This document shows, one piece after another, positions 1 to 11,464 of a stretch of DNA of 64,000 nucleotides. Origin of the DNA: Microplitis mediator (Eukaryota > Arthropoda > Insecta > Hymenoptera > Braconidae); assembly GCF_029852145.1 (NCBI RefSeq), contig NC_079972.1, positions 1,326,901-1,390,900 on the forward strand, given 5' to 3'. The notes beneath the pieces are model-generated. The model did not search any database. It was not told where the DNA came from and saw nothing but the letters and a program-made list of their open reading frames with translations. The translations under genes were made by a program, and so were the position numbers. The number at the start of each line of letters is the position of its first letter. Within the stretch, counting starts at the first letter, position 1.

Positions 1-201
1 TTTTTTGCGCCACCCTAACATATGTATAAAAAATCTTATTTAACATATAAATTCTATACAATTATCCCCGGATATTTTTTATGCAGAAAAAAAAAATATT
101 TTATTTTTTAAAATATTAAAGACAAATAATTATTTCTTACCAGTAATGCTTCGTTGAATTTCTGTGAGCTTCTGCGTACCGATAACCGAAAAATGGACAT
201 T

Positions 202-886
202 TTTATACCTGAAAACTCAATTGCGTCAGCAGCAACCTTGTCCAATATCACCAAGAATATTTCAGCAATTATGCTGATATAAGTTTTATTGTTTATTATT
301 TCAAATGTCAGCTCGACAACAAAGATATCGTAAACAACGTTTAAAAGTAAACATTTTTATACCAGAAAACGTGTTTACGTGATAAACAGCAACTTTTTTA
401 AATGTTAGTAGTTGTGCAGTAGTAGTAGGAGTAAAAAAAATTGCCACAATATAATAAAGAATATTCCAGCAATTATGCCGATAAAAGTTTATTATTTATT
501 GTTTAAAATGTCAACTCGATAACAAAGTTATCGTAAACAGTTTGAAAAATGCAATACTAAACAAGAAAAATATCTAATAATATTTGCTCCAATGTTTAGT
601 CGCAAACTATAAAATTTTTTTATAATGAATATTATATTATTTGCCTGATCCATAACATATCGGCTCTAGATTGAATGATGATGTTCATGCTAATGAAGTA
701 CCAGTTAATATGTAATTCGATAAACTATGAATTTTGTAATATCGAATAATGATTTATTAGTTTTTAGTCTTTAGTAAAACTTTTCATTCTCTTAATTGAT
801 TTGATAGTACATGCATAGCAATTTTTTGTTAGTATAACAAAAGACGGCATAACAGAAAAATATGTTTTAATAACAAATGAATTTTT
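202..886. repeat. Dispersed ~685 bp repeat, left copy
   Basis: This segment recurs in the same orientation at 1900-2583 with only scattered differences, roughly 97% identical by eye. Each copy also holds an older internal tandem duplication: the stretch around TCAGCAATTATGCTGATATA recurs about 200 bp later as a diverged form, each followed by a TATCGTAAACA motif. No open reading frame of note is present. The two copies do not start with TG or end with CA, so a terminal-repeat reading is not supported. Family unknown. Confidence 0.8.
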
Positions 887-1631
887 TTCATACCGATGCC
901 GAAAGTTCGTATTCTGTCCCTAATTTGCGGGATGAAAGTGTTACATTCTAGTCCGACTTACAAAATTAAAAAAAAAAGATAATCGCTATATTCTTTCCCA
1001 GCTTAATATAAAAAAATAATTATATTTTTTCCCGGCTGTCAAACTTCATTGACACGTTCAACCTAACCCAAACTAATCCGTTGCGTACGTGTTTACAATG
1101 TCATATGTAAAGTAAAATTAAAATTGTATGGTATTGTAATTACTTAGTGTTATGATGTTTTTATAATGAAGTATATTTATAAATAAATTAATAGAAAAAA
1201 TTATTTTGCTTAATGATTTGTCAAAAAATTCAGTTAAATAATTTTGAGAATTAAATTAGGATGACTTACTCACTTTCCATCAAGTACATACTTTTTACTT
1301 CTTCTATAATTGAAATAAAAGTCTGATAACTGAAAATTGAAATGAAAACATCTGTCATAAATTAAAACATAATCATTTAAAGACTTTATTTATTTTATTG
1401 AAAAACAAAAAGTACAATTATAATTTTTGTTAATTAATGAGAGTAAATTAAGTACAATAAATAACATAAATAAAATAAATAATCAAGAAACACTAGATAA
1501 TTGAGTTACTTTTAATGAATTGAGAAAAATTAAAAAAATGGTAACGATAATGAGATCATGAATCTTATTCTTTCTCGTCTTTTTTATCATGATAATAATT
1601 ATTAATTATAAGATTATCAATCTTACATTTT
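887..1631. other. AT-rich spacer between the direct repeats
   Basis: No coding or structural signal was found. The stretch is very AT-rich with short A and T runs. Confidence 0.5.
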
Positions 1632-1899
1632 TCAAATTTTACTTAATTTTATTTTGAAGGGACTCAAAATCATTGATTCTATTGTCTCCGTCATTACATT
1701 TTCATTATTGGGCTGTTTTACTGGATTATTTTTCAATCGTTTAGGCGGTGGTTGAACGAAGTTAGCGCTTCTTGGTAAATTATCAGTATTGGAGGTGATT
1801 GATGTAGAGCTGTGTGTTTCTTTTGAATGTTTAGTTGTCGTGTTTAAATCCAAATCATTTGAATTTTTACTTCCTGAAGGTCGAATTTGAATATTAGAA
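1632..1899 (-). pseudogene. Possible exon fragment, unknown protein
   Basis: A minus-strand reading frame ends at 1632. It stays open upstream of its first ATG (about 1853) to the edge of the right-hand direct repeat near 1900. The product is rich in Ser, Thr, Asn and Pro, with a basic patch (PPPKRLKN). The composition is unlike the random AT-rich surroundings, but no domain is recognisable. The frame breaks where the repeat begins, so the repeat may have interrupted a gene. It may equally be a chance open frame. Confidence 0.2.
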
Positions 1900-2583
1900 T
1901 TTTATACCTGAAAACTCAATTGCGTCAGCAGCAATCTTGCCCAATATCACCAAGAATATTTCAGCAATTATGCTGATATAAGTTTTATTGTTTATTATTT
2001 CAAATGTCAGCTCGACAACAAAGATATCGTAAACAACGTTTAAAAGTAAACATTTTTAGACCAGAAAACGTGTTTACGTGATAAACAGCAACTTTTTCAA
2101 ATGTTAGTAGTTGTAGCAGTAGTAGTAGGAGTAAAAAAAATTGCCACAATATATTAAAGAATATTCCAGCAATTATGCCGATAAAAGTTTATTATTTATT
2201 GTTTAAAATGTCAACTCGATAACAAAGTTATCGTAAACAGTTTGAAAAATGCAATACTGAAGAAGAAAAATATCTAATAATATTTGCTCCAATGTTTAGT
2301 CGCAAACTATAAAATTTTTTTAAAATGAATATTATATTGTTTGCCTGATCCATAACATATCAGCTCTAGATTGAATGATGATGTTCATGCTAATGAAGTA
2401 CCAGTTAATATGTAATTCGATAAACTATGAATTTTGTAATATCGAATAATGATTTATTAGTTTTTAGTCTTTAGTGAAACTTTCATGCTCTTAATTGATT
2501 TGATAGTACACGCATAGCAATTTTTTGTTAGTATAACAAAAGACGGTATAAAAGAAAAATATGTTTCAATAACAAATGAATTT
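1900..2583. repeat. Dispersed ~685 bp repeat, right copy
   Basis: Direct copy of 202-886 in the same orientation, with the same internal duplication. It starts at the shared TTTTATACCTG and ends at the shared ACAAATGAATTT. The flanks differ from those of the left copy. Confidence 0.8.
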
Positions 2584-2693
2584 ATTAAAGATAACAAATC
2601 GATTAGTTCATTTAACAATATGGACTAAGTTGCAATAAAAAATCAGTTTGAATAACCTACATGTCAATCTGTTGTCTGAACAAAATGGTGACA

Positions 2694-2985
2694 CGACCGA
2701 TGATCCGTGGACAATTGATCCGCGACAATTGATCCTTGCGACGATTGATCCGTCGATAAAATGCGTGTAACTTGAAAAATTACGCCCTTTTTTTACTAAT
2801 TTGTGTGTGAGTATATTTTTTATGTTACACGCACACAAAATTTGTGAAAAAAGGGCGTAATTTTTCATGTTACACGCATTTTATCGACGGATCAATCGTC
2901 GCAAGGATCAATCGTCGCAAGGATCAATTGTCGCGGATCAATTGTCGCGGATCAATTGTCCTCGGATCATTTGTTACGTAACCGA
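2694..2985. repeat. Foldback element of iterated GATCAATTGTCG
   Basis: The left arm (2694-2805) and right arm (2845-2985) are reverse complements around a loop near 2815-2840. Each arm is several imperfect copies of GGATCAATTGTCGC, followed by a unique part containing GGGCGTAATTTTTCA and GTTACACGCATTTTATCGACG. Short open frames run through it on both strands only because of this symmetry. Confidence 0.8.
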
Positions 2986-3219
2986 ACAAAATCGCTTTGG
3001 GGTCGTAAGAAATGAATTTATTGCAAGAACGAAATTGTTTCGTTATCATTACTTATTCGTTTTCGTTGTCGTAACAGAATCAATTTGCTAATTTAACGAA
3101 CGAAATTTGTTATGATAGCTTATCACTTTAATTATATTTGTTATTATATTTTCTGCATGTACATAAGAGATTTCCACGTATATAGTCACTCATCACATTA
3201 TCTCTGGAACCATAAGACA

Positions 3220-3770
3220 TATAGATTTGAAATTTAGTAGGAATATTCTTTCCACCAAGTAGAGGTCAGCTAAGAACGGATTTTACGAAATTCCGTCCGC
3301 AAGAAGAGTTGCGGGGACAATACTTAAAAAAAATTCACATTTTTAAACTATGTCTCTTATAGGTATAAAACAGCCAGGATATTCTTTTGTGCGGGAGCGT
3401 TGAGAAATTAAAAAAAATTTGTATCTTCCAATCTACAGCTTTTAAAACTCTGAAACTTGGCCAGAATTTTTTTTTTTTGCTTCTTGAATTTAGTAAGAAC
3501 TAATTTTATGATATTCCACTCCTAGAGGGCTGTGCGGGGGCGTCAAGTATTTGAAAATTTATATTTTCTAATCTATAGCTTTTGGAACTCTGAAATTTTG
3601 CCAGAATATCTTTTTGGCATGTTAAGAACTGTCAAGAACTGATTTTGTGAAATCCCACTGACAAAGGGCAAAGTTGGGGAGTTAAAAATGAAAACAATTT
3701 TTAACTATTACTCTATAGCTTCTGCAGGTTTGAAATAAATTAAATTGTCTCAGCCCTAAATATCTCAGGA
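3220..3770. repeat. Old diverged tandem repeat
   Basis: Three or four degenerate units of about 130-180 bp follow each other. Each contains a version of TCTATAGCTTTTGGAACTCTG, then GCCAGAATAT, then AAGAACTGATTTTGTGAAAT, then a GC-richer GGGGGCGTCAAG-like part. The divergence indicates age. No gene is seen between 2985 and the LTR at 4018. Confidence 0.5.
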
Positions 3771-4017
3771 AATGCCCAAACACAGCTCCTGTTAAAAGCA
3801 GAACTCAAAATTCCAATTAAAAAGTATACAATTTACTGGATAGTAACTGAATAAATTCCTTATACAAGGAACTTTGTAATAACGATATAAATTAACATTC
3901 AATCATGTAATGTTTTTTAATACAAAATTTGTTTGATAGTCTAGTCAACGAGTGCTTTTTTGGTCAACTTTTTTCAGCAGTCTCTTTATAATTAATGTTA
4001 TTTTTAATATTGGTAGT

Positions 4018-4664
4018 TGTTTAAATCTCCCGCTCTCAGTTATTACTTTCTCACCGTCGATATCTTATCGCCCGCATTACCGATCAGTCATCCACTATAG
4101 GCGGCTCCGCTAGTCGCGTTCTCATACAAAAGACCGCTGGAGTGGGGATGAAGAAGACGGATGTGCTGTCTCTCTGACTTTTCAACGCTCTCTCTCACTC
4201 ATTCAGTTACAGTGATTTCTTGGCTGACGCCTCGTGCTCTCATAAATCTTACCGTAATATCCTCATCTTTTGCGATCTCATTAAAGTTCTCAGTGCTTTT
4301 ACTTCATAATAATTCATAGTAATTATATTTTGCATTATTTTTGTTCTCATTTTTTATCTCAGTATTATTTTTGCATTAATTAGTCTCACCTCGTGTACCG
4401 GCATTTTCGCGCCTCGACGCCATCTTGGCCACGCGTTGATCGCGAGTGTAATTCTCATTAAATAAACATTTATAATATTAAATAATTACAAGTCTCATAA
4501 TAAACAATTCTCATAAAGTGTATATATTGTAAATAAAATATTTATAGTGTTTATTAATTAAAATCTCAGTGTAAAATAAATTTATTCATTGCCCGACAAT
4601 GCACACACACCAGATCCTCTCATCTTCGCACTTAGTAATTAATTAGTTATCAATTATTTAAACA
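4018..4664 (+). repeat. 5' LTR of BEL/Pao element 1
   Basis: It begins TGTTTAAATCTCCC and ends TTTAAACA, giving canonical TG...CA ends. It matches 9362-10009, with the block around GGCGGCTCCGCTAGTCGCG almost unchanged but many differences elsewhere. An old insertion is therefore likely. I count 14 TCTCA words in about 650 bp. No exact target-site duplication is visible (GTAGT before, GTATA after). Confidence 0.85.
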
Positions 4665-4670
4665 TTTTTT

Positions 4671-4690
4671 TGGTCCTTTGAGCCGGATCG
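4671..4690 (+). other. Putative primer-binding site
   Basis: TGGTCCTTTGAGCCGGATCG lies a few bases after the 5' LTR. A near-identical sequence follows the LTR of the second BEL/Pao element (33391-33407, minus strand), so it is a conserved family feature at the primer-binding position. The matching tRNA was not identified. Confidence 0.6.
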
Positions 4691-5048
4691 TGTGAATTGG
4701 TTGAATAAATTTATTTAAATTAAACTTTCTCAGTGACGCTAAGTGACCAGTGCAGTTTCATATTTTTCACTTCAACACAGGTGCATTGCGGAGTACCCTG
4801 GACGTGGTACTGCACTTGTGGAAATTAATTAAGGGACACAACAGTGCAAATTAATTAATGTGAAGTGTCTAGTGTATAAATTAATTCTCATCCATCAGCG
4901 TCTCTCATCTGCGTCCATTCGCAGCAGTTCTCAGCATCTCATCATCAAACAGCACTCTACTGTCAGTTTGTTCATTGTCTCATTGTAATTCTCAGGCTCA
5001 CTTGAGTATTTTATTTTTTTGTGTGTCTCATTCATCTCATTTCCAGAT

Positions 5049-5345
5049 ATGGCTACCGTGTCTAACAGAATTGTGCTGCAGATGCACCACATCTCAATTT
5101 TCACCTCTGTTTCTGCATCCGCTAAAGCCGGTATAATAGAAACTCTCTCATTGCGTGGAGCCAACGCAAAGTTGAACCTTCTCACCGAGCACTGGAACAA
5201 GTTCACTGAAGACCACGAGAAATTATTCTCGTCGAAGACCGACGTGACGGTCGAACATAAATATTTCACCGACGGTTCGTTCAAAAAGGCCCTCAAGATG
5301 TTCCAAGAAGCTCAAGATGCTCAGCAGCAAACATCTCAGCAATAA
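5049..5345 (+). pseudogene. gag N-terminal remnant, BEL/Pao 1
   Basis: The ATG at 5049 opens about 98 codons, ending with a stop at 5343-5345. The remnant has helical leucine-rich text (LNLLTEHWNKFTEDHEKLF). It resembles the gag N terminus of the second element in this window, which has a matching LTQEWQQFSVVHDYL segment and a following TDGSF/KDGIF motif. Full BEL/Pao gag continues into capsid and zinc-knuckle regions; here the sequence passes directly to protease. This is a deletion remnant, not a functional gag. Confidence 0.7.
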
Positions 5346-5414
5346 CAATTTTGCAGTTTTCAAGCAGCAGCTTTCATCTCATACGCCATCAGCCGTGCTC
5401 CAGATCACAAGCAT

Positions 5415-8400
5415 GTGACATCTCGACCGACAGTGCTGTTGGCAACCGCACAAGCTCTCATCTCTCATCAATCAGGCTCGTCTGATTGTATCAGAGTTCT
5501 TATTGATCCCGGATCAGAACTTACTCTGATTTCTCAAGCTGCTGTTCGCACTTGCAGTCTCATCTCTCAGCCATGCAACATACCTTTGCAAGGAGTTGAC
5601 AATATCTCATCAGGGAAAACCTCAGGCATGGTCTCATTCAAACTGCAGTCTATCATCTCATCAGAATACGCATACCTCAACGCACACATTCTCAAGAACA
5701 TCACAGCGCAGATTCCATCAGTCTCAATCTCACCCACTCTTTGGTCTCATATTCAAGATTTAGAACTCGCTGACCCAGAATTCTACAAGTCTGGCAAAAT
5801 TGACATTCTCATCGGCGCAGATTTCTACGGTCAAATTATACGACCAGGTCTCAAAGCAGGAAGTTCATCAGAACCGATCGCTATGCAAACCATGCTCGGC
5901 TGGACAATTCTCGGCCCAGTTCATGAACAATCTCATCATTCACCTAGACTGTCTCATCATATCATCTCAAATGCTCAACTGCACGACTCTCTCACCAAGT
6001 TCTGGGAACTTGAAGAAGTTCCAGAGTCCTGCAACGAAACTTTCACCGTCGAGGAAGCTGAGTGTGGAGCTCACTTCCTATCAACTCATTCTCGAGACGC
6101 ATCAGGACGATACATCGTCCGTCTACCATTCAAATCATCATATCAGAAGCTAGGTGAATCTCGTCATATTGCGCAGCGCTGTCTCAACCGTCTCATGAAG
6201 CGTCTGTCTCAAGACCCGGAACTTCAAGGTCAATATACTGCTTTTCTCAACGAGTATGAATCACTCGGACACATGACTCGAGTCTCATCTACATTGCCTG
6301 AACCTTCTCATGTATATTATTTACCTCATCATTGCGTTGTTCGCGAAGACAGCGAAACCACCAAGTTGAGGGTCGTGTTCAATGGGTCAAGGAAGACATC
6401 ATCAGCCAGCTCTCTCAATGATCACTTACATATCGGCCCAAGCCTGCAATCAAAGATTTGTGATGTACTGCTGAACCTCAGAAGTCACAGATTCATCTTC
6501 TTGACAGACATTGTTAAGATGTTTCGTCAAATTCTCATCCACCCTGATGACAGGGACTATCAGCGCATCCTCTGGACAGAGAATAGTCTCACTGTGGCTT
6601 ATCAACTCAACACCGTCACATATGGCACTCGACCAGCACCATATCTTGCTGGCCGAGCTCTCAAACAACTTCTAATCGACGAAGGGTCTCAATATCCACT
6701 AGCAGTGGAACCGTTTCAAAAGGGCAGCTACGTCGACGATATCGGCGGTGGTGCCGACAATCTCAGCGATCTCAACGACATTGCAAATAATGTCGAGGAA
6801 CTTTGAAACTTAGGCTGCTTTCCACTAGCTAAATGGAAAAGCAATCATCCTCAGTTCAGCAAAATCTCATCATCACTCAGTCCAGAAGATTCTCATTCAT
6901 TCTCAGACCACATCTCAAAAATCTTGGGTCTCTCATGGAATTATCAAGAAGATGTTCTCACGTTTACTGGCAAGACTTCTCAGACTCTCAGCATCACCAA
7001 GCGCACCATCACCTCAGAGGCTGCTCAATTATTTGATCCTCTGGGTTTAATCTCACCAATAATTGTCAAGGCAAAAATTATCATACAGGACCTTTGGCTC
7101 GAAAGGTCGACTGGGATGATGCACTCTCACCAGAGCTAGTTCACCGATGGAAGACTTTCCGCGATGAACTTCCTCAACTCTCTCATCTCAGAATTCCTCG
7201 ATGGATCAATCTCATCCCAAATTCATCTAGCATCGAGATTCACGGGTTTCTGGCGCATCTCAAGCTGCAATGTCTGCAGTAATTTATATCAGAGTCTGTC
7301 AACCTGGCGAACAGACTATCATTTCTCTCATCTGCTCAAAAACGAAAGTAGCACCACTCAAACGTCTCACAATTCCTCGACTCGAACTCTCAGCTGCATT
7401 ATTGCTCTCAAAACTGGCATCTCATGTCTCATCGAAGCTTCAATTATCTCATGTTCCTACTTATCTGTAGACTGACTCATCAACAACACTTGCTTGGGTG
7501 ACCAGTGAACCTACAAGATGGAAAGAATTCGTCAAGAATTGAGTTGAAGCGATCCAGCACCATTTTCCAGATGCACACTGGAGATACATCTCAGGAAAAC
7601 AGAACCCGGCTGACTGTGCATCCAGGGGTCTAACAGCATCTCAGCTCATCAACCATCAGTTATGGTGGTCAGGACCCAGCTGGCTAGCTGATCCTCCCTC
7701 TCAGTGGCCATCTCATCATGTTCTCAGTTCAGCAGCAGATGAAATAGAGCAAGTAAACTCAGAAATGAGACCTTGCAAGTCTTATGTCTCTACTAGTCCA
7801 CCTCTCATGCCACTATCATCTCTCATTCACTCATGGACTACACTCACAGCTCCACTACGTCGTACTGCAACAGTATTCAGAGCAATCTCATGTTTCAAAA
7901 AAGTACCTGGTTCAACACTCAGCATCTCACCTCTCACTCCTGCTGAATTACAATCAGCTCTCATCCATTGAATTAAATCAACGCAGCAGGAATATTTCTC
8001 ATCAGAAATCTCAGCATTATCTCAAGGCAATACTTTCAAGAAATCTCACTGTTTCACCCGTCTCACCGCATTCATCGATCAAGCTGGCGTAATCAGAGTC
8101 GGTGGACGTCTTCAAAATTCATCATTGGATGCTGACAGCAAGCATCCAGCAATCCTTCCCAAGGATTGTAGGCTCTCACGTCTCATCATCTCAGACTCTC
8201 ATCTACGCACTTTGCACGGAGGTACCCAACTTACCTTATCTCATGTTCGCAAGAAGTGTTGGATAATTGGTGGACGAGCTCCAATTAAAAACTTCATCCA
8301 TCGCTGTCTCACCTGCGCACGAATGCGGGGAGTCAGATCTCAACAACTCATGGGTCAACTTCCATCTCATCGGGTCTCACCATCTCTCGTCTTCGAGAAA

Positions 8401-9345
8401 ACTGGAGTCGATTACACCGGTCCAGTGTCTCTGAAGTTCTTTCAATGACGCGGTACTAGATGCTACAAAGGCTGGATCGCTGTCTTTGTCTGTCTCTCAA
8501 CAACAGGCGTTCATTTGGAGGTTGTCACTGACAACTCCAGTGAAGGCTTTCTCAAGGCATTCCGCCGCTTCACTAGTCGACGGGGAATTTGCCGCACACT
8601 TCGAAGTGACTGTGGGACAAACTTCAAGGGTGCTGATCTCATTTTCAAGCAACTTCTCACCGGTGCTCTTAAGGAATCATCTCATCTCCAGCAGCATCTC
8701 GCCAATGACGGAACCCAGTGGTCATTTAACCCACCTGGGGCTCCTCATATGGAAGGAAAATGGGAAGCTGCAGTGAAATCAATAAAGTGTCATCTTCAGC
8801 GAACCATTGCTGATACCCTTCTCACCTACGAAGATTTCTCAACTTTCCTCATTCGAGTTGAAGCTGTTCTCAATTCTCGTCCTCTCAGCGCACTCTCAGA
8901 GGATCTGGACGATCTCACCGCTCTCACGCCCGGACATTTCATCCGTGGTGCTGCCATCAACACCATTCCGGAACCTAATCTCACTGCAATCTCAACCTCA
9001 AGGCTATCTCATCTGCAGCATATACAAGAACGCTTGCAGCATTTCTGGGACCGGTGGCCTACAGAATGCTTACAATCTCATCAATCGATCTCAAAATGAA
9101 ACACCTCTCATCACGACATCACAGTTGCATCACTTGTTTTGCTCTCAGACGAGCGGTATCCCCCAACAAAATGGCCGCTCACCCGTGTCATCCAACTACA
9201 TCCTGGTGCCGATGGTCTCATCAGAGTGGTCACTCTCAAAACTGCATCAACAACTCTCAAAAGGCCAATTAGCAAACTAGCGCTATTGTCAGTCTCATCG
9301 ACCACGGAAGATTCTCAGAAATTGTCTCACTTCTCCAACGAGTAG
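5415..9345 (+). pseudogene. BEL/Pao pol (PR-RT-RH-IN), broken
   Basis: The order is typical of Pao-type pol. The aspartic protease has IDPGSELTLIS (about 5500). Reverse transcriptase carries RVVFNGS and the catalytic YVDDIGGG (about 6735). Then come SEAAQLFDPLGLISP, RNase H (PRLELSAALLLSKL), the integrase zinc-binding segment (H-x-C-x2-C near 8300), the DDE core (DYTGP, DNSSEGF, GTNFKGA, PPGAPHMEGKWE) and a C-terminal HPGADG module. Stops are TGA at 6804, 7540, 7969, 8446 and 9097 and TAG at 7468. Frame changes occur near 7098 and 7245. The copy cannot make a full polyprotein. TCTCA words load the protein with Ser-His and Leu-Ile-Ser insertions relative to the family. Confidence 0.88.
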
Positions 9346-9361
9346 GAGAAGGCGGGGAGAA

Positions 9362-10009
9362 TGTTCAAATCTCCCGCGCTCAGTTATTCAATTCTCAACG
9401 TCGATATCTTATCGACCGTATCATCGATCCGTCATCTACAATAGGCGGCTCCGCTAGTCGCGTTCTCATATAAAAGACCGCTGGAGTGGGGATGAAGAAG
9501 TCGGATGCGCTGTCTCACTCACTCTTTTAACGCTCTCTCTCATTCACGTAGTTTACAGTTCTCATGGCTGACGTCTCGTGCTCTCATGAAATTTTTCTGT
9601 TATTATAAAATCTTTGGCTATCTCAGTAATTAAATCAGTGCATTTTGCTTGTAATAATTCATAGTAATTGTTCATTACATTATTTTTGCTCTCACAATTA
9701 ATCTCAGTGTTTTTTGTATTTAATGAGTCTCACCTCGTGTACCGGCATAGTTGCCGCCAAGTCGCCATCTTGGCCACGTGTTGATCGCGAGTTTCAGTCT
9801 CATCAATTAAATATTACGTACATCAAATCAGAGCAAATCTCATCATAAATAAATCGCAAAGACTGTATATATTGTAAATAAAATATTTATAGTGTTGATT
9901 ATTGAAATTTCAGTGTTAAAATAAATTTATTCACTACCCGCCAATTCACACACACCAGATCCTCTCATCCTCTCATCTTATAATTAATTCGATATTAATT
10001 ATTTAAACA
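9362..10009 (+). repeat. 3' LTR of BEL/Pao element 1
   Basis: It begins TGTTCAAATCTCCC and ends TTTAAACA, matching 4018-4664 throughout with many substitutions. A purine-rich tract (GAAGGCGGGGAGAA, 9347-9360) lies directly before it, as expected for a polypurine tract. Confidence 0.85.
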
Positions 10010-10303
10010 GTATACATCATTTTTTTAATATGTATCCTGTTCAAGTAATGAATATATCCATCAATTATCTTATTTGTCATCGTATATGATAAACTGAGTC
10101 AATTTTTTTAATGTATTTCTAAATAGCGTTGTGGTCTATCTTCTAGTGTCGTCAATAAATAAACATTCTGCTCGATGAACAAAAATAAATTATAATTATT
10201 TTAAACAATTTAATTCCTTGCATAGTATGAAATTATGGTTGGAGTTTTTACTTTGTATCCATAATTTCTATTTTAACATTCATGATGATTTAATATTAAA
10301 CAG
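10010..10303. other. AT-rich upstream sequence / likely intron
   Basis: No gene is seen. The stretch ends in ATATTAAACAG, a plausible splice acceptor for the following PHD-finger exon. Confidence 0.4.
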
Positions 10304-11050
10304 TCTGAAGTTCTTCAATCTACACGACCTGCTGCTAGCATATCGATTATTAATGATCCTGATAGTTTTCATGCTTTATTACTTCAATTGCGGATTAATA
10401 TTGAGTCAACAGCAAGTAATGAAGTTAAAAAAAGCAAAGTACTAGAAGTTATCAAAACTTTATCATCTTCAAACATAGATTTGGCTGCGCCTAACCGACA
10501 ACCATTGGTCACTTCTGGCACTTTGTCAATGTCAGCTATAAAAGGATTATCATTTTTCATGAGCCGATCTCGTGGACGTGGTAGGGGGCGAAGAGACAGA
10601 GTCATTGGACTTCCTGTGAGACCAATGACAAAAGTATCAAAAGTCTTTAAAAACTTGAAGGAAACTTCAAAAATAACTCAAATATTATCCATGATATTTA
10701 CTGATAGGACCAAAATTAATCAAATTGTTCTTGGTAAAAAAAAAATAAACAAAGACGATTTAAATCATCTATTACCAAAAGCTATTTGTGACGGTTTAGC
10801 TAGCGAGATGATAGACGTCAATTTGATTGAAAAGTTTTTTGATTCTGATGCGTTTGAAACTTACACAACAATGATTGAAGCTAGAATAAAAAATGATGAT
10901 TTCCAGTGCAACGTATGCAAATATGCCTTAAATTCCGATTATAGCATCAAGTGCGATCAGTGTTTATATTGGAGCCATTGGAAATGTTTTAATTTATCTG
11001 AAGAACCTCCGAATCTGTGGTTTTGTCCAGATTGTAACAAGGAATCATAA
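10304..11050 (+). CDS. PHD-finger protein, terminal exon
   Basis: The frame is open from 10289 to a TAA at 11048-11050 and has no convincing ATG near its start. An acceptor-like AAACAG ends at 10303, so this is taken as a last exon. Residues about 60-75 after the acceptor form an Arg-Gly patch (SRSRGRGRGRR). A helical, Lys-rich middle follows. The C terminus is a C4HC3 PHD finger: CNVC, KCDQC, SHWKC, then WFCPDC just before the stop. PHD fingers usually read histone tails in the nucleus, which is family knowledge; the target is unknown. Earlier exons would lie upstream, where the BEL/Pao element now sits. It could instead belong to an unrecognised transposon. Confidence 0.6.
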   Translation, partial: SEVLQSTRPAASISIINDPDSFHALLLQLRINIESTASNEVKKSKVLEVIKTLSSSNIDLAAPNRQPLVTSGTLSMSAIKGLSFFMSRSRGRGRGRRDRVIGLPVRPMTKVSKVFKNLKETSKITQILSMIFTDRTKINQIVLGKKKINKDDLNHLLPKAICDGLASEMIDVNLIEKFFDSDAFETYTTMIEARIKNDDFQCNVCKYALNSDYSIKCDQCLYWSHWKCFNLSEEPPNLWFCPDCNKES

Positions 11051-11464
11051 AATTGTTCTCCGATAAAAAGTAAAATTAAAAAAAAAATAATAAACAACAT
11101 CGTTTAAAACCTAAATCTAATTCTTTGAACCTTTGTTTTCTAATGAAGCAATGAAAGCTTCAATATTTATTTATTGAAAATTATTTATAAGAGTTGGTTT
11201 ATTACAATATTTTATCCTAAATTTATTCGAAAATAAATAAACTTTCATATTGAGCCCATAAAATTAAAAATGATACATTTTATTGGTTTATATAACGTTT
11301 TTTGCCTTTCCTCTAAAGTAATGAATTCTAATATAAGAAGCTATAACAGAGTACCCCCTAAGGACATCATCCATTTAATTAAATTTATATTTAATGACCT
11401 AATTATTAATTTACGCAATGATAATTATTACCTTTTTTTTTATTAATTTATGGAATTGTAATTA
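11051..11464. other. AT-rich intergenic sequence
   Basis: No gene was recognised. It probably includes the 3' end of the PHD-finger transcript. Confidence 0.4.

Larger units (their letters stand above)
4018..10009 (+). mobile_element. BEL/Pao LTR retrotransposon 1, defective
   Basis: Two LTRs (4018-4664, 9362-10009) bracket, in order, a PBS-like site, a gag remnant, aspartic protease, reverse transcriptase, RNase H and integrase, all on the plus strand. Most of gag (capsid and zinc-knuckle region) is missing between 5345 and 5415. pol has two frameshifts and six in-frame stops. LTR divergence fits an old copy. Both LTR and internal sequence are saturated with TCTCA and TCATCTCA words on the sense strand. 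The element lies just upstream of the PHD-finger exon. Confidence 0.9.

Noticed and set aside
202..2583. TRIM-type LTR element
   Set aside because: No TG/CA termini, primer-binding site or polypurine tract was found.
2608..3091. Overlapping open frames on both strands (86 and 74 codons)
   Set aside because: They run through the GATCAATTGTCG palindrome; the inverted symmetry produces mirrored chance frames with no domain content.
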